Part shown: positions 45,621 to 57,721 of the stretch, in pieces | How positions within the stretch are numbered: the first letter of the stretch is position 1 | How the letters are laid out: every line of letters begins with the position of its first letter | Assembly: GCF_000516985.1 (NCBI RefSeq) | Contig: NW_006917094.1 | Location: 2,852,001 to 2,916,000, forward strand | DNA: 64,000 nt | Direction of reading: 5' to 3' | DNA from: Pestalotiopsis fici W106-1 | Lineage: Eukaryota > Ascomycota > Sordariomycetes > Amphisphaeriales > Sporocadaceae | Notes under the pieces: model-generated | Seen by the model: the letters and a program-made list of their open reading frames with translations, nothing else | Told to the model about the DNA's origin: nothing | The model's database searches: none | Translations under genes and position numbers: made by a program

Positions 45621-46207
45621 ATCTGGGAGCACATTGAGGCGTCGTCTACATTTTTATATTATACCCAAACGACGCCGGCAACATAACTTTCCGCTCGCGG
45701 CGGAACCGCGGCAAGCAGCATTGAGAAAGGGACGTCATCCTTTCATGGCATTGGATTCAAAAAAATCATCAGTACTAAACTCACACTTAATCTCTGGCCT
45801 TATCCGTCCCAATGGTGCTGGGGCGGAAGGAGCCTTTATAATGCATTCTTGTTCATTTATACGATAGCACCACGATTATTAAGAACTTCGGGCATGAAAT
45901 TTGGATTCGACACAGGACACGTCTGAGGATGTTGGAGGGTACACGATCGAAGGGCTGTACGTAGCAAAATTCAGCGTCGTTCGTCCATAAAGTCTTATCC
46001 TTTCGAAAGTCTCCGCTTGCGTTGACATGCCAGTCGTAACTCGTAAACTGTTGTCTGCATTGCAGCAACATGATCTCTTGGTTTTTCCTAAGAAAAAGCG
46101 AGATGACGTATCCTCGTTTCTAATCATTCACTGACCAATTCGAATTGATGCTGCAGTCTGATAGGTAGCCCAGCACCATCACTAGGATCTGAGAAAACGA
46201 GCAGAAC
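45621..46207. other. Intergenic, convergent 3' ends of syntaxin and DUF1349 genes
   Basis: 587 nt of AT-rich 3' flank. Nothing recognised. Confidence 0.6.
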
Positions 46208-47026
46208 TCAGACTGCCTCGACTTCAAAATCTCGAAACCCGACAAGAAGTGCATCGTCCGCGGCCCGACCCTCGGGGTCCGGCCGCGCAGCAAACGCTCC
46301 AACCCAAGCTACCGGACCCCCCGCCCTCCCGCCGGCATTCTCGGGCAAGACCCGTTCTTCACCGTCCAGGAAGACCCAGGGAACCTTGCGCAACAGCACC
46401 GGCTGGCCCGCCTCATCGATATAGTGGACAAGCAGCGCATTACCCTTGCGCACGAGCTCGACGGCCGCGCCGACCTCGAAGCCCAGCTGGCCGGAGTTGG
46501 ACGAGGAAAAGGGCGCATCGCCGGCGGCGCTCGGCCGCAGCACGTGCAGAGACCAGTCGCACCAGGCGCCGCCCGGAGCCCGGACGACTACGCTCAGGTA
46601 TACGGCGCCGTCCTTGGCCTCGAGGCCGGCCTTGATCCAAGACGTTGACCTGTCTACATGCTTGGCGTCGGCTGGTGGGGAGGATCCATGCTGTCGTCCT
46701 TGTTGTTGTTGTTCGTTTTCGCCACTGCTGCTGCTGCTGCTGCTGCCGCCGTCTTGTGCTCCCGAAAGGACCATGACTAGCCCGGCATGGTCGTATTGCT
46801 GTGTGGGCGTGTAGACCAAGGAGATGCGGGCGCGGCGAAACGCCGACAGCGCCAGGGGCGGGTGGTATGACACGGGCGCTGTGAAAACATGACGCGGCTT
46901 GGGCAGTGGCGAGGCGTGGATGTCTGATTTCGAGGCGGCTGAAATGTAAAAGGATCTGGGGTCGAACTGGGCCGAGGCAGGGGGAGGAGGTTGATTGACG
47001 TGGGTATATTGTGCTGGATCCGCCAT
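46208..47026 (-). CDS. DUF1349 / concanavalin-A-like fold protein
   Basis: Single exon, 272 aa, from ATG 47026 to TGA. The pattern of the DUF1349 family (regulation of enolase 1-like, jelly-roll fold) is seen: ARISLVYTPTQQYDHAGLVM, then SWIKAGLEAKDGAVYLSVVV, CDWSLHVLRP, and near the end VAWVGAFAARPDPEG and LLVGFRDFEVE. No signal peptide or membrane segment is present, so it is probably cytosolic. A serine run comes from a GCT/AGC repeat at 46726-46747 inserted between two strands of the fold. A Pro/Ala-rich N terminus precedes the domain. Molecular function of the family is not established. Confidence 0.82.
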   Translation of the reverse strand: MADPAQYTHVNQPPPPASAQFDPRSFYISAASKSDIHASPLPKPRHVFTAPVSYHPPLALSAFRRARISLVYTPTQQYDHAGLVMVLSGAQDGGSSSSSSSGENEQQQQGRQHGSSPPADAKHVDRSTSWIKAGLEAKDGAVYLSVVVRAPGGAWCDWSLHVLRPSAAGDAPFSSSNSGQLGFEVGAAVELVRKGNALLVHYIDEAGQPVLLRKVPWVFLDGEERVLPENAGGRAGGPVAWVGAFAARPDPEGRAADDALLVGFRDFEVEAV

Positions 47027-47845
47027 GGTGTTTCTTTCTTCTTCACTATGGGACGGAAGATTAGTATGGCTCGGTTAACTTATAAAAATCATCTGCTAGG
47101 TGTTATCGAGATAGATTGCATAACAAGAAGTAAAAAGAGAAGGCAAGAATTGGGAATGACATGTATACGGTCGATTGTAGAAATCACAGCAACAGCCCAC
47201 CAGGGCCTTGTACTCGGCTGGGCCAGCGAGGCACATAGGTACACCTTGGGGCGAGATGCGTCCTGATGGATCTTTCTTATACTGATGAAGCGAAGATCTG
47301 CCACGTTTGTGTCGTAGGAGGCTTTCCAAGACAAAAGATGCGGGGGCGGCTTTGCTACGTTAGTCTATCTCATTGATCGCTAATGCATAATGGCGACGCC
47401 AAGCTGTGTCTATTGCGTCTGGCATCTTCTGTACCTTTGGTGTATAAGGGGATTTGTAATATACTCGTCAAGTGATGCGTTGATCAAGCTATAGACATGC
47501 TTGCGACTCTGCTTTACCAATATAGTATAGCTCATCGTAAGTTATCAAGCTTCCTCCAAAATAATGCTGGACTGACAACAAAGTAGCAATAGAGAAGAAT
47601 AGCATCAGGGAAATTTGAATATTTATGCTGACATTTATATCGTAATATGTTCTATCCATAGGTATCATTAAAGCCTCAATGAAAGTCCCGTATCGCATCA
47701 GGAAAACTCCTTATCATGCCCTGTAATGCTACCTTGCCTGTGCCGACCATTGTCCATCCAGTGTACGCCATGAGGGGTCAAATTTCTCTTTGTAAAGATG
47801 ACCAAAAGGCCTCTGTAATTCAAACGTTTCATTTTCCATAGACAA
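47027..47845. other. Intergenic, DUF1349 gene to ArAE-type transporter
   Basis: 819 nt, no gene seen. AT-rich from 47450, which is the 3' flank of the next minus-strand gene. Confidence 0.6.
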
Positions 47846-50800
47846 TCATTCAAGTAACATGGCATCTTCGTCGAGTCGTCCAAATAGAGCCTCAACCTCG
47901 TTCTCGACCACCTTGAGCTCCTTTGCAACCTGGCCCGTAACGAGTGCATACGCATAGAGGAGCGCATAGTCCGGCTCTTCAATGACGATGTTTCCAAGTT
48001 TCGGCACCTTACCCATGGCGCCTACCATAAAGCTCGAGTCGCCGACGTTGGCGGTTTGACTTTGCACCGACCTGGCTTCCACTTGTTCCCATTCCGCATT
48101 GTGCTCTTTTCGGAATCGGAATATTTTGCCCAGAAGCCTGTCCCTTGTGCCAAGAACACTGGGTATAGCATCCGTTAGAGGATATTCCAGCATGATGCTA
48201 CTGGCCAGCACCTGAAAGACGTGACAGATGCGAGCGCATATCTCTGCACGTTCGTGAGCAGTGTGGTAAAGCAAGGCCTTCTCTCCTTCACTCAGTCGCC
48301 CATGCTTCTGTGTAACTAGACTCATGGCATGAAACGCGTCCAGGAGACGTTGTGTCGAGGCCATGATACGGCCATATGCTTGGCTGGGGAATGGGCCCCG
48401 AAGCTCATATTCGTTACTCGCCGCGTTGCGGAGAGTCTGAAGCTGATTGGCGTATCGCTGCATTGCAGCTTGCTCGCCCACCTTCATGTAACTGTCGGTG
48501 GCATCGCTCCGGAGTAAGATGGCAAGAGGTCCTCGCTTCCATATCAGGCCCATCTGCAAGTACAAGACGCAGATGCCTTCCTTGAACTTGTGACGTGCGG
48601 ACACTGGCCAGATCACGCGACAAACGATCAGACCCCAGAGGATACCGAGAGACACTGCGATGACTCTATGATACACAATCGTCTGAATGACGGGGTGGAG
48701 GCCTCCTTCGTCGTCGTCATCGTCTTCGACCTTCTGACTGAGCGAATACGCGTAAAGCGAAGAAACATTGTATGTCAAAAGAATAAAACGACCAAAAGGC
48801 GCATTTCCTCGATCGATTGTGATATAGAACGCGAGGAAAGATACTGCCCAGCCAAATATCGCAAGAGGAATGGCATCCCCATCGGATAACCACCAAGCAA
48901 TGATCACAAAGGCGGCGCCCATAAGCGTTCCAACGAAACGAGCAAAGCCAGTGGTATTGGCGGCACCCACGGTCATACTGCACACAATCATAAAGGACAG
49001 AAGACCCCATTCACCACGCCAATGCTGATATATGGGTCTGGTCTCTGGAATGAACGCAAACATTGCATAAAGAGTAGCTCCTATGCCGACTTTTAGGCCA
49101 AAACGGACTGATCACAGAGTTAGTCAAGAAGCTGAGCGATAGCAAGGGCACAAAACATACTATCTTCCCGAGAGAGGAACCGAAAGAAACGCAAAAGGTG
49201 CTGAAATGTCCATTTTTGGACAACGTTGGTGCTTGGCTCGGCATTCCACAGAAAGGTGTCTCTGGGTTTGGTCATGTTCTGAGGGATGCCTCGCGGCATC
49301 TTAGACCGCCGCAGAGGTTTGATCAAATTGGCTTCTTCAGGATCCGGGACGCGGGTTTTGAACAAGGACCCAATGTACCTCCAAAACTTGAGGAAATTCC
49401 AGGTTTTCTTATCCATCTCAGTGACCCATTTCAGATCATCCAGTGCATCGAGATACTTCTGCATTTCGTCCGCCAGACTAAGGAGAGTAAAGGAGAAGTG
49501 CCCACACGCAGCCGCCACCTCTTCGTAATCGGCTTGGATATTCTCTGGTCTGGACTTCTCGAGCTCTATAGTCTTGTACAGTTCTTCCAATGCCTTGCCT
49601 CTTTGTGAATTGTACAAAGATATGGCATCTGACACACTCTGCTTGAAGTTTTCATTCACCGTGATCGGGGCACCTGGGGCGCCAAAGGGAGGATCCCGCA
49701 AGATCTCAGACAGGGTGTGAACTAATGATTTCAATGATGGCCCAAGGCGATGAATGAACACCTCGAAGATATCAGATGGAGTTCGGGTCGACCCTGGGGT
49801 CATGAGTCTGCGTTCCGTAAAGTAGGACGACTCACTGAACGTTGAGCCTTCCCTGTCACCACGCTCATCAACTGCTTCGTCAATGGCTGACAAGACAGCG
49901 AACCTTGATCCGCTTTTGAGCTGATGGGAGGACGCTTTGCCAAATGCCGGCGCGAAAGTGTCAGTGCCTGGAGAGAGAGGCTGGTCAGAAAAGCCGCCCG
50001 CTTTTTCTTTCAAAAGCTCGAATTGGGTGTTGGCTGCGCTTCGAAGCCCGCCGAGAGACTGTGACAGTGCCTCCATGCAGCGAACGACAGCCTTGTCCTG
50101 CTTGTAAATCTGCTCTCGGCCCAACATGTAATATTCATATTTGGACTCCCTCAGGTTTTTGTTCATAGCGGTCAAGTTGCTGGTAAAACTTGAGGACGTT
50201 TTGGTGAACCCCTTCGAGTTCATGTCCTCTTCAGCACCACTAAGAAATCCCTTTGCGATCATCGAAAGCATCTCGCCAAGAGTGGTGGAGGCTGTGCGCA
50301 TTGTATTTCTTAGGGCGCCCCGTGCCGAGACGGGCCATAGGAGCAAGTTGACGGCTGTTGTTGTGGTCGTGGCAATCAGTAGGATCTTGAGGGACTGGAT
50401 GATTTTCTGGTTGGTAAAAACACCAGTATGGACCGAGTTTTCCTTGGTGATAATAGTGATGATGCCAATGGACGCTATACTGGCTCCAACACTGACAAGA
50501 GGGTTATTCAGCTTTTGCTTAACCCAGCCGATAAAGCCCAAGCCACCACCGATGAAAAAGATGAGGATGAGGGCATATGACAGCTTCACCTGATCCCAGA
50601 CCGAGCCGACAAGAACCGATGTAGCCATGGACAAGGTGCCAATGAACATAGCATACAGCACGGCAACGATGGCAATGGCTGCAGCCTCCACCTGCGAGCC
50701 GGCACTTCTGGCAGGATGAAAGTAGACGGCGATCGTGGCAACAATGTGCTTGCCGTCCATGGGGCCGAGAAGGGCGGCGAAGGGCGCATAGAAGGTCCAG

Positions 50801-51267
50801 AGGCTGGCGAGCAGGTATGCGACGGAGCATTTTATCGTCCCTCTTCCCTTGGGAGACTTTAACCATAACCAGACATTATTCAAAGCGACGAGGCTGTTGT
50901 GCAGCGCCGCCTGTACCTTCTCTTTGACAGTCTCCTGCTCGACAATCGAATGCATTTCGAGATCGGCATCGCTGCCGTAGCTGTTTTGTCGTAAGGTGAA
51001 CTGGCGGCGCGACCGCTCACCGGTGCCTGGTATGATCCAGGTGCCATTCCGCAGTTTCTGTCGACGCGGCATCTCTTGTTAGCTTGGAGGCATCGAAGAA
51101 TGCATTGGCGGTAAAGAAGTTGTAAACAAGAAGGGGACAGAAAATTTTTCTAAGAAACAAAACAAACGTGGAGGATTCGATACACGTACACTACGGGCTG
51201 GCGGTCGCCCAGGTCGTGGCACAGTTGGCGACGAGCTCGAGGCTCCGCTGCCGTTAGCGTTGCTCAT
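47846..51267 (-). CDS. Large ArAE/FUSC-family membrane protein (BRE4-like)
   Basis: Exon 1 is 51192..51267, exon 2 is 49161..51074 and exon 3 is 47846..49107 (introns 117 and 53 nt); 1083 aa. Two blocks of membrane segments flank a long cytoplasmic middle. The N-terminal block includes CSVAYLLASLWTFYAPFAAL, IAIVAVLYAMFIGTLSMA, ALILIFFIGGGLGFIGW and ASIASIGIITIIT. The C-terminal block includes FGLKVGIGATLYAMFAFIPE, IVCSMTVGAANTTGF, FVGTLMGAAFVIIAWWL and VSLGILWGLIVCRVIWPVSA. This matches the fungal ArAE_2_N / FUSC / DUF2421 arrangement of putative aromatic-acid or brefeldin-A-sensitivity transporters. Both halves contain a WPVSAR sequence, showing an internal duplication. The second junction rebuilds RED-IRFGLKVGIG. 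The start at 51267 has A at -3; an in-frame ATG at 51291 is possible. Substrate unknown. Confidence 0.88.
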
Positions 51268-52422
51268 GGTTCGTCCTGGGCATCGGCCCAACGCTGGGTA
51301 GGTATCTCGTGGTTCAACACCGCTCCGCTTGGCCCAGCCCGACCTTGCCGAAAATCCTCTTTCAAGCTTCAGAGCTGGTTGGGTTGGTTTTCATGATTGG
51401 CAGAGACGAGACGAGGCTGTGTACGACCAGTAAGGAAAAGAGGAAACAAGCTACATGAAATAATGGTACGCGACTGGCTAGGTAGACGACAACAACAATA
51501 ATACGGAGGACGCTGAAGACGGCAACGTAGGTACGGATATTGTAGGTTCGCCGCGAGCTTCTACCTCATTCGAAAGTCGCAAAGGGCGGGATGTGAAATT
51601 GTTGGACCCCTAGTTTGGGCATATGGGCGGAAAGCCGGAGTAGATGACCAGACGTAATACAAGAACGTCAATGTACAGGCAGGTGCTGTCTCAAACTCCA
51701 TCATCTGAGCACTGGAGCGCTTGATCGCCAAGTCATTTTATGGTGTAGGGATTTTAGCAGTAGGCAGCTTTAGCATGCCGGAGCGATGCCGCTGGCTGCT
51801 GTCTAGTGTCCACAGGTGGGTTGATCACGCGTCATCCCGCAGAAAAGCTCGCAGAATGTGGTCAAGCGCCGCCAACTAGGTACTCTGTGTAGGCGGTACC
51901 TAATGTAGCAAAGACCTGGATTTCAATTGCACACTTTCAACACCTGACTGCGACTGTTGGTAGCACGAACTGTATGGAAACATGAACCCAAGATCCATGC
52001 ATTTTATGGATAAATATCGAAACCCAAGGAGTTCACAAACCTGGATACTAACTGGAAGATGTCTGCACTGGCCTGTAGCTCTCAGGTGAGCTTTGGATTA
52101 GTTCAACGCTACAGCAAGCTTGGTATTGATCCATGTTGAGCAGATCCCCTACCTTAGTCGCGAGCTTATCGCATTAAGCGCCTGTCACATAAGTAAAGTA
52201 CTGACTGACCTAACCTAGGTGGTGCCTCGCTACATTGTACCTAACCTTGTCACCAACCTCCCGTGTTCCCCTTTCACACCAGATTGAGGCTTATCCAATG
52301 TAGTGTATTATATATCAAAAACGACAACGTACACACGCCCCACGACCTTCACCCTCGCCCTCACGGAGCATACATGTAGTCTATTTCTCCCTGCTCTCAA
52401 CCACTTTCACAATACAAGGACA
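51268..52422. other. Intergenic between divergent transporter and small hypothetical gene
   Basis: About 1.15 kb, no gene seen. ACCTAGGT-type motifs recur (51480, 51875-51905, 52210-52250). Confidence 0.6.
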
Positions 52423-52956
52423 ATGGCAAACCTGCCGGCCCAACATCCGAGCCTCGCTCTCCACCTCGTGGATCGTTCCCTCACGCCACTGATCACATCT
52501 GCTCAGAACCAGCAACAAGCACAGACTTTGGTAGGCTTGTCACAAACAGCTTTAGGAGCTCACGAGACAGCACAACGCCTGGGCCTGGGGCTTCCCCAGC
52601 GGATAATGGTCGAACATGCATCTAATGGACCCATCTTGCTCCAATCATTTCTGAACCCTGGTTCAGCGCAGCCGGCCCCGGAGGGACAGAGCTCTGTCAA
52701 TGGCCAGAGGACGAGGGGCACAACTGCCCAAGATTCCACTGGTCATGATCAATTTTCTACTCTGCTCGCCGAATCTGAAGCAACTGAGGCAGAGGACGTC
52801 AATGCACCACCGCTGCTGATAAGTACCGTCATTGCCCCAACCTCAGACGCTGTATTGGAGTCGAGACGAGCAGCCGCACGTCTAGAGCGAGTGGGTAGAG
52901 AGGTCCAAACAAAATGGGCCGAGTTACAGAATCCAGACGGCCTTGACGGCAAGTAG
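52423..52956 (+). CDS. Small conserved-looking protein, function unknown
   Basis: Single exon, 177 aa, using the ATG at 52423 (context ACAATGG). The frame is open upstream to 52303, but that extension is low-complexity Thr/Leu and probably 5' UTR. Residues 1-75 are amphipathic (LALHLVDRSLTPLITSAQ, then HASNGPILLQSF). The middle is polar, and the C-terminal 45 residues have a Leu/Val strand-like segment (APPLLISTVIAP) followed by a charged helix (ESRRAAARLERVGREVQTKW). There is no signal peptide or membrane span. The strand-strand-linker-helix order loosely recalls small Ragulator/EGO-type (roadblock) proteins of fungi, but I do not recognise it and this is only a suggestion. Confidence 0.65.
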   Translation: MANLPAQHPSLALHLVDRSLTPLITSAQNQQQAQTLVGLSQTALGAHETAQRLGLGLPQRIMVEHASNGPILLQSFLNPGSAQPAPEGQSSVNGQRTRGTTAQDSTGHDQFSTLLAESEATEAEDVNAPPLLISTVIAPTSDAVLESRRAAARLERVGREVQTKWAELQNPDGLDGK

Positions 52957-53571
52957 AACGGCTGCATTGTCGGACATTGCCTTATGAGTGTTCGAGCATC
53001 ACTGTAGGTTGATATTGATGGCTTCACTGTTGTAAATCGTCGAGCAATCATTTTAGCCTGTCTGTGAAACTGGACAAAAATACTGGCAAACCCCGGAAAA
53101 GCTTTACAGAGGAGAAAACGCAAGGCCATGTTATCATCAACCTGGCTATAGCAGTAGGCGCCGTACTTGGTTTGAGAGAGTTCATGCGGGCGCCGTTTCC
53201 GGAGAGGCCTGGACTCAACTAAACCTAGAGGCCGCGGAAACATGTCGGTCCTCGTAGAAACCCGGACGGGTTGTTGTTTATAAGGCCATTACAGCGGCGC
53301 CATCGTGGAGTGGTGGCTGGAATTCCACTGTTTGTTAGAGTTTGAGTTTCAATCAAGTTTTGGACGGCGAATCACTCAACCCCGGGGCTGGACATGAATA
53401 AAGAAAATCGCCATTCACGGTGACAATAACACATGAAGCTGCTGCCACTGTGCGTTCAAACCATCACTGCAGAGGGGGTCCTTTCAAGGCGCATTCGCCA
53501 CCAAGTGAGCTCTTGCTGCCATGGATGGTGCCGGAAATGTAGAATATTACTATATACATACTACATATTTC
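52957..53571. other. Intergenic, convergent 3' ends
   Basis: 615 nt between the small hypothetical gene and the rhodopsin-domain gene. No feature recognised. Confidence 0.6.
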
Positions 53572-54902
53572 TCAAGTCAGCTCTTTAAACGATTCATGCC
53601 TTTCGATGGTATGATTGACTCTAATGGAATTTAGCGGATGAGTCGAGATCACGCTTCTCGCGTCGTCCCGCCCAGACTCAAGCGTCATGTGCGATACGGT
53701 AGTATCGATTCCTATCACTGTAAACGGGTTTTTTCGCCACCTTCTGGAGCGGAGAGAACTTGAAGCACCAGGCACGCTGTAATTTCCCGATTTCCAAGAG
53801 TCCCTATTGTTGCGCCTGCCAAAATACCGGTTCAGCACGCTCTTGGTCGCGAGAAGTGGCTCGTATACTGGCAGGTTTGCGCAGACGATGCTGGATGCCA
53901 CCGACACCGTGGACCATATCCTGGACAGAAGCAAATAATCTACAGACATCATGTTAGAGTAGTTCTTGAGCCCAAATCTTCCTACATACCTCGAGGATCG
54001 TTGCGATTGAATAAACATTTTATCCTCACTGCGGAGGTCATAAGGACCCTGTAATAATGTCAATCATCAGATTCTTCTCCTCGACCTATGGGTCACGTGT
54101 GGGTATGCTACTTACCAGAATCCAAACACAAATATTAGGCAGACTGATAATTTGTGTGGTCCATGAACTCTTAAACCTTTGGCAACTCGGAATGCCAAGT
54201 ACATGATGGCAAGATTGCAGACTATGCTGCCCATTTCGTATCCGAGAGCAAACATGACAATATCGATGCACTTGGGGGGAGATTCAATCGGGCTCCAGGT
54301 GACGAGAATTGGCGAGCAGTGGAATAACGTGACGAGCACCGACGAGATATACCATGCAACACATAGACCAAGTATTGCAGATCTCCAGAACTTCAACTCC
54401 CTCGCCGCCAAACTCCGCCAGCATAAACACACGAGAGATGCCTTGGCGCCAACGTGGGCGGTTTCGAACATGACCATTGCAACATACTCGAGCTACTATT
54501 GATCAGTATCTCTGGCCAAGAAACATATCGGTCCCTTTCGAATCGTGACTTACCTCACCAATCTTGGTATCATTGCCCCTGCCATCGAGGAGTCCTAAAG
54601 CACCCAAATTCACTTTATAAGTGCCGAGTTAGCATGACTTGAATCTTGTTATATAAATATTTTTCTAGAGGATATAAAAAAAAATAAGGAGAGAGATGTA
54701 AATCATTACCTGATGCCATGGACAATCCAGTATACGCAGTATAAGCTGCCCAAGCAAACACCATCCAGCCGTCGTCCCACGAGAAGGCCGCGCGTTGTCC
54801 CCAGCGACAGGCAAAGCGACACAATACGGCCAGAGTCACAATCACCTCGAGCGCAATATCGGTGCGCAACGTGAGCCGCGACTCATCGTTCAAAACAACC
54901 AT
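53572..54902 (-). CDS. Fungal rhodopsin-domain integral membrane protein (PTH11-like family)
   Basis: Five exons joined by hand: 54710..54902, 54554..54594, 54116..54492, 53990..54048 and 53572..53939 (introns 115, 61, 67 and 50 nt); 281 aa. All junctions keep frame and rebuild family sequence: MASG-LLDGRGNDTKIGE, then LEYVAMVMFETAHVGAKASL, FGFW-VLMTSAVRIKCLF, NDPR-DYLLLSRIWSTVS. The domain order is that of the fungal rhodopsin domain: ALEVIVTLAVLCRFACRWG, SWDDGWMVFAWAAYTAYTG, SAILGLCVAWYISSVLVTLF, then IVCANLPVYEPLLA closing the last helix. A polar tail of about 80 residues is presumably cytosolic. Such proteins act as putative G-protein-type sensors at the surface; no ligand is known. The N terminus is short, and one helix may be missing or encoded upstream. 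Confidence 0.8.
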
Positions 54903-57659
54903 CTTGTTTCTTCTTCCTGGTGTGCAGGGCCGCCCACACGCACACACACAAAGACAACAGAACTAGATCATAAGGAACACGCTGGGTTTTATTCGAGAAA
55001 GCTTTAAAATAAGAGCTCTTCTATAGGAACTAGTGGTTGATCTTAGATTTGTGGCACTGGGGAAAGATCTATAAAAGGCATTATCGGGAGTTGGAATTTT
55101 CCAGAAATCGGTACGAAAAATGAATAGTCTGTCTCCCCACGTGGTAAGCCCCCATCCTGCAGTACATTTGTTATTGTTTGTTGGGCGTGCTGACGAGCTG
55201 AGCCGAGCTGTGCCACGAAATCCTCTCGACGACAAGCAGCGAAGGATTGGCTTGCAGCATGCATATCGGGAGTGGGTGTGATACTTGACAAGGGTGTCAG
55301 AATCCATTGCATCCAATTCATTACTCCCAAGGCCACGAGGTTGGGTTTCGACAACATTTGTCTTGCATCAAGCTTTATGCGTGGCTCTCTGGACGTGATC
55401 CATCCTGGCACATCATTTATTGAATCAACTGCACTTGGTATTGCCGGTGATCCAGAAGACTTGTTTTTTTTTAAATGATAGACGATTTTACATGTATATA
55501 TAGATCAGTATAGCCTAGGCCATCGCGGGGGTTCTCTAGCGTATCCTACGAGTTGACATGATATGATATAACCACATTAACCCGAATCATTATTTAGACC
55601 ATTTGCCTTTTTTTCCAGCCAGTGCTGGGTTGTAGTTTCAGATATCTTATGCTTATCCATGCTCACCCATGCTCACTTGGAAGGCAGAAATCATGAATCA
55701 AAATGGCCACGGAATGTTTGATGCAAAGCCTGGGATATCACAGTTCGCGCGACTAGGCACGTACCGAAGCGCCCTCGCAAGCTAGAGATGCAGTATAGTA
55801 TTTATAGTTGGAGTACTGCGACCTGATGATAAATGACCCCACATGTCCAAGGAACTCTAGGCCCCGACGACCAAATCATTCTGTTCAAATTGTGATTACA
55901 TGATTCATGAAATCGTGGTCCTTTTCGCCCAGGTCAGGCTGAGAGGGGGTTAGGGACTTTTGAGCGAGAAAACGGAGCTTCTTTCCCCCAGCATTCCAAG
56001 TGCGCCACAATTGGGCGCGCGTCGTTATGCTCGCTAAACCACGTCTCTTTGGCTTTGTGTTACAGCGCGAATCCCACTTCTTGATCCTTCAACAACTCGA
56101 ACAATTAATTGGCCCCAATCACATCAAAATGTCCAACCAGTGACAAGTACATGCGGCGTAAGCTGATCAAACATGGTGCATAAGCTACTTACTTCTACGA
56201 CCATTCTTCGAAATACCCCCGAAATTCCCTCTAATACAGACTTGAAAGGATGATTTGACTCTTTTTCTCTCCCGTCGCGATCTCGATGCTCGCATCCTTT
56301 TGTGCAGCTTGGCGTTCTTGTTCAAAATCCACGGACCTTTACTATTTATATAGCCTTCAGCCGCTGGTATGCTGTGGACTTTTCCGGCTTGATACGATGC
56401 CGCACGAGCAGTAGCGGTTAGGCTTCAATTGTGGAAAGAAAAAGAAAAGAAAAGAGAAGAGTAAGGATAGATATTGTCGCCCAGAACTCTAATGACCAAC
56501 GATCATGTCACTACAGATCTGCTTTGAAGCAAAATAGCGGTCTCGAGTTAACCTGGGCCAATACCAGAGAAGAAGTCCGGCTGAGCTTGGGGCCAAAGGT
56601 GTAACCCAAGGAATCCTACACTCATCAGTCTTTTCACAATACTATGTAGGTCGCAGCGCTCACCAAATTTCCCGACTGTACGGCATGACGATGGGCTGGG
56701 CTCCATTTTAGGAAATTGAAGCAATTGAGGGTTCAAAAGCCTTGCACATTCAGCGTCATGGCAGCATCTGGACCACACCCTCCTGAAAACCAAGTTCGGC
56801 CTCGCGTCGGCAATTTGGGCGTTGTAACCAAAGTATTGTTCCAAGTTTTTGATATTATGCAGTCTAATTTCAAGGATTTCTAATTACAGCTTCTTCTTCT
56901 TCATGATACGACATTGAAGGAAAGCTCGCGGCGTTGGCGAAAACGACGTAATTGTACTAATATCAGGTGTATGGAAACCCAGGAAAAGCTGAAAAGCGGC
57001 AAATCGAGGCCCCAGAGGATCTGGTTTGCGACTCTCTTCTCGCGCACGATTTGAGTCATCATATCCAACCAGATCTGTCAGGAATCTCTTGACCTGCTGG
57101 TTCATCCACAACCGACCCTGCACCTCACAGAGCACGAGAAAGGTAAATCGCTTGCTTTGAATCCTATTTTTCATTGCTAATTACTCCGTGAGAGATATTA
57201 TTATTTGAGCATACTTTTTGTGTTTTCGGCCATTGTTCACTAACATGACGCATGATTAGTCTGATTGGGATGATCGCAGAGGTATATATTCATGAGTAGA
57301 CTTGTGCAGTCAGGGGCGCGTACCCTTCGGCGGACTAGGACTAGAAAAGCTATAAAGCCCCCGCAAGATCAGTTCATATTTACACAAGTTTTATTTTATT
57401 GGTTCGTTTTCGGAAGAAAGACCATTATTCATACATTGTGTTTGAAACTCAGCCGCCAAGTGAGTCATGTAGTTGGTGTTTTCGGTGTATCCCGCCAAGC
57501 ATTCCCCGGCCCTTTTGTTGATACGATTGCAACCTGGAGGCCAAGTCTGTCATGAACTTTTGGTTGCCACCAGTTACGTGATACGGAACTCGTGAAATGA
57601 CATATGATACAGCTTGTTACTCCCCGCCTAGACCAAAGCTTTGTAAACTCATGCTGCTC

Positions 57660-57721
57660 AAGGCTAGCTTGAAGCTAGCCTTTGCTTTGCTTTCTTTTTT
57701 TCTTTTTTTTTTTTTCTTTTT
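57660..57721 (+). repeat. 11-bp near-perfect palindrome followed by a T-rich tract
   Basis: AAGGCTAGCTT (57660-57670) and AAGCTAGCCTT (57672-57682) are exact reverse complements with one base between them. A tract that is almost all T with a few C follows (57689-57721). The one-base gap means it could only form a real hairpin with the inner pairs open. Confidence 0.7.
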
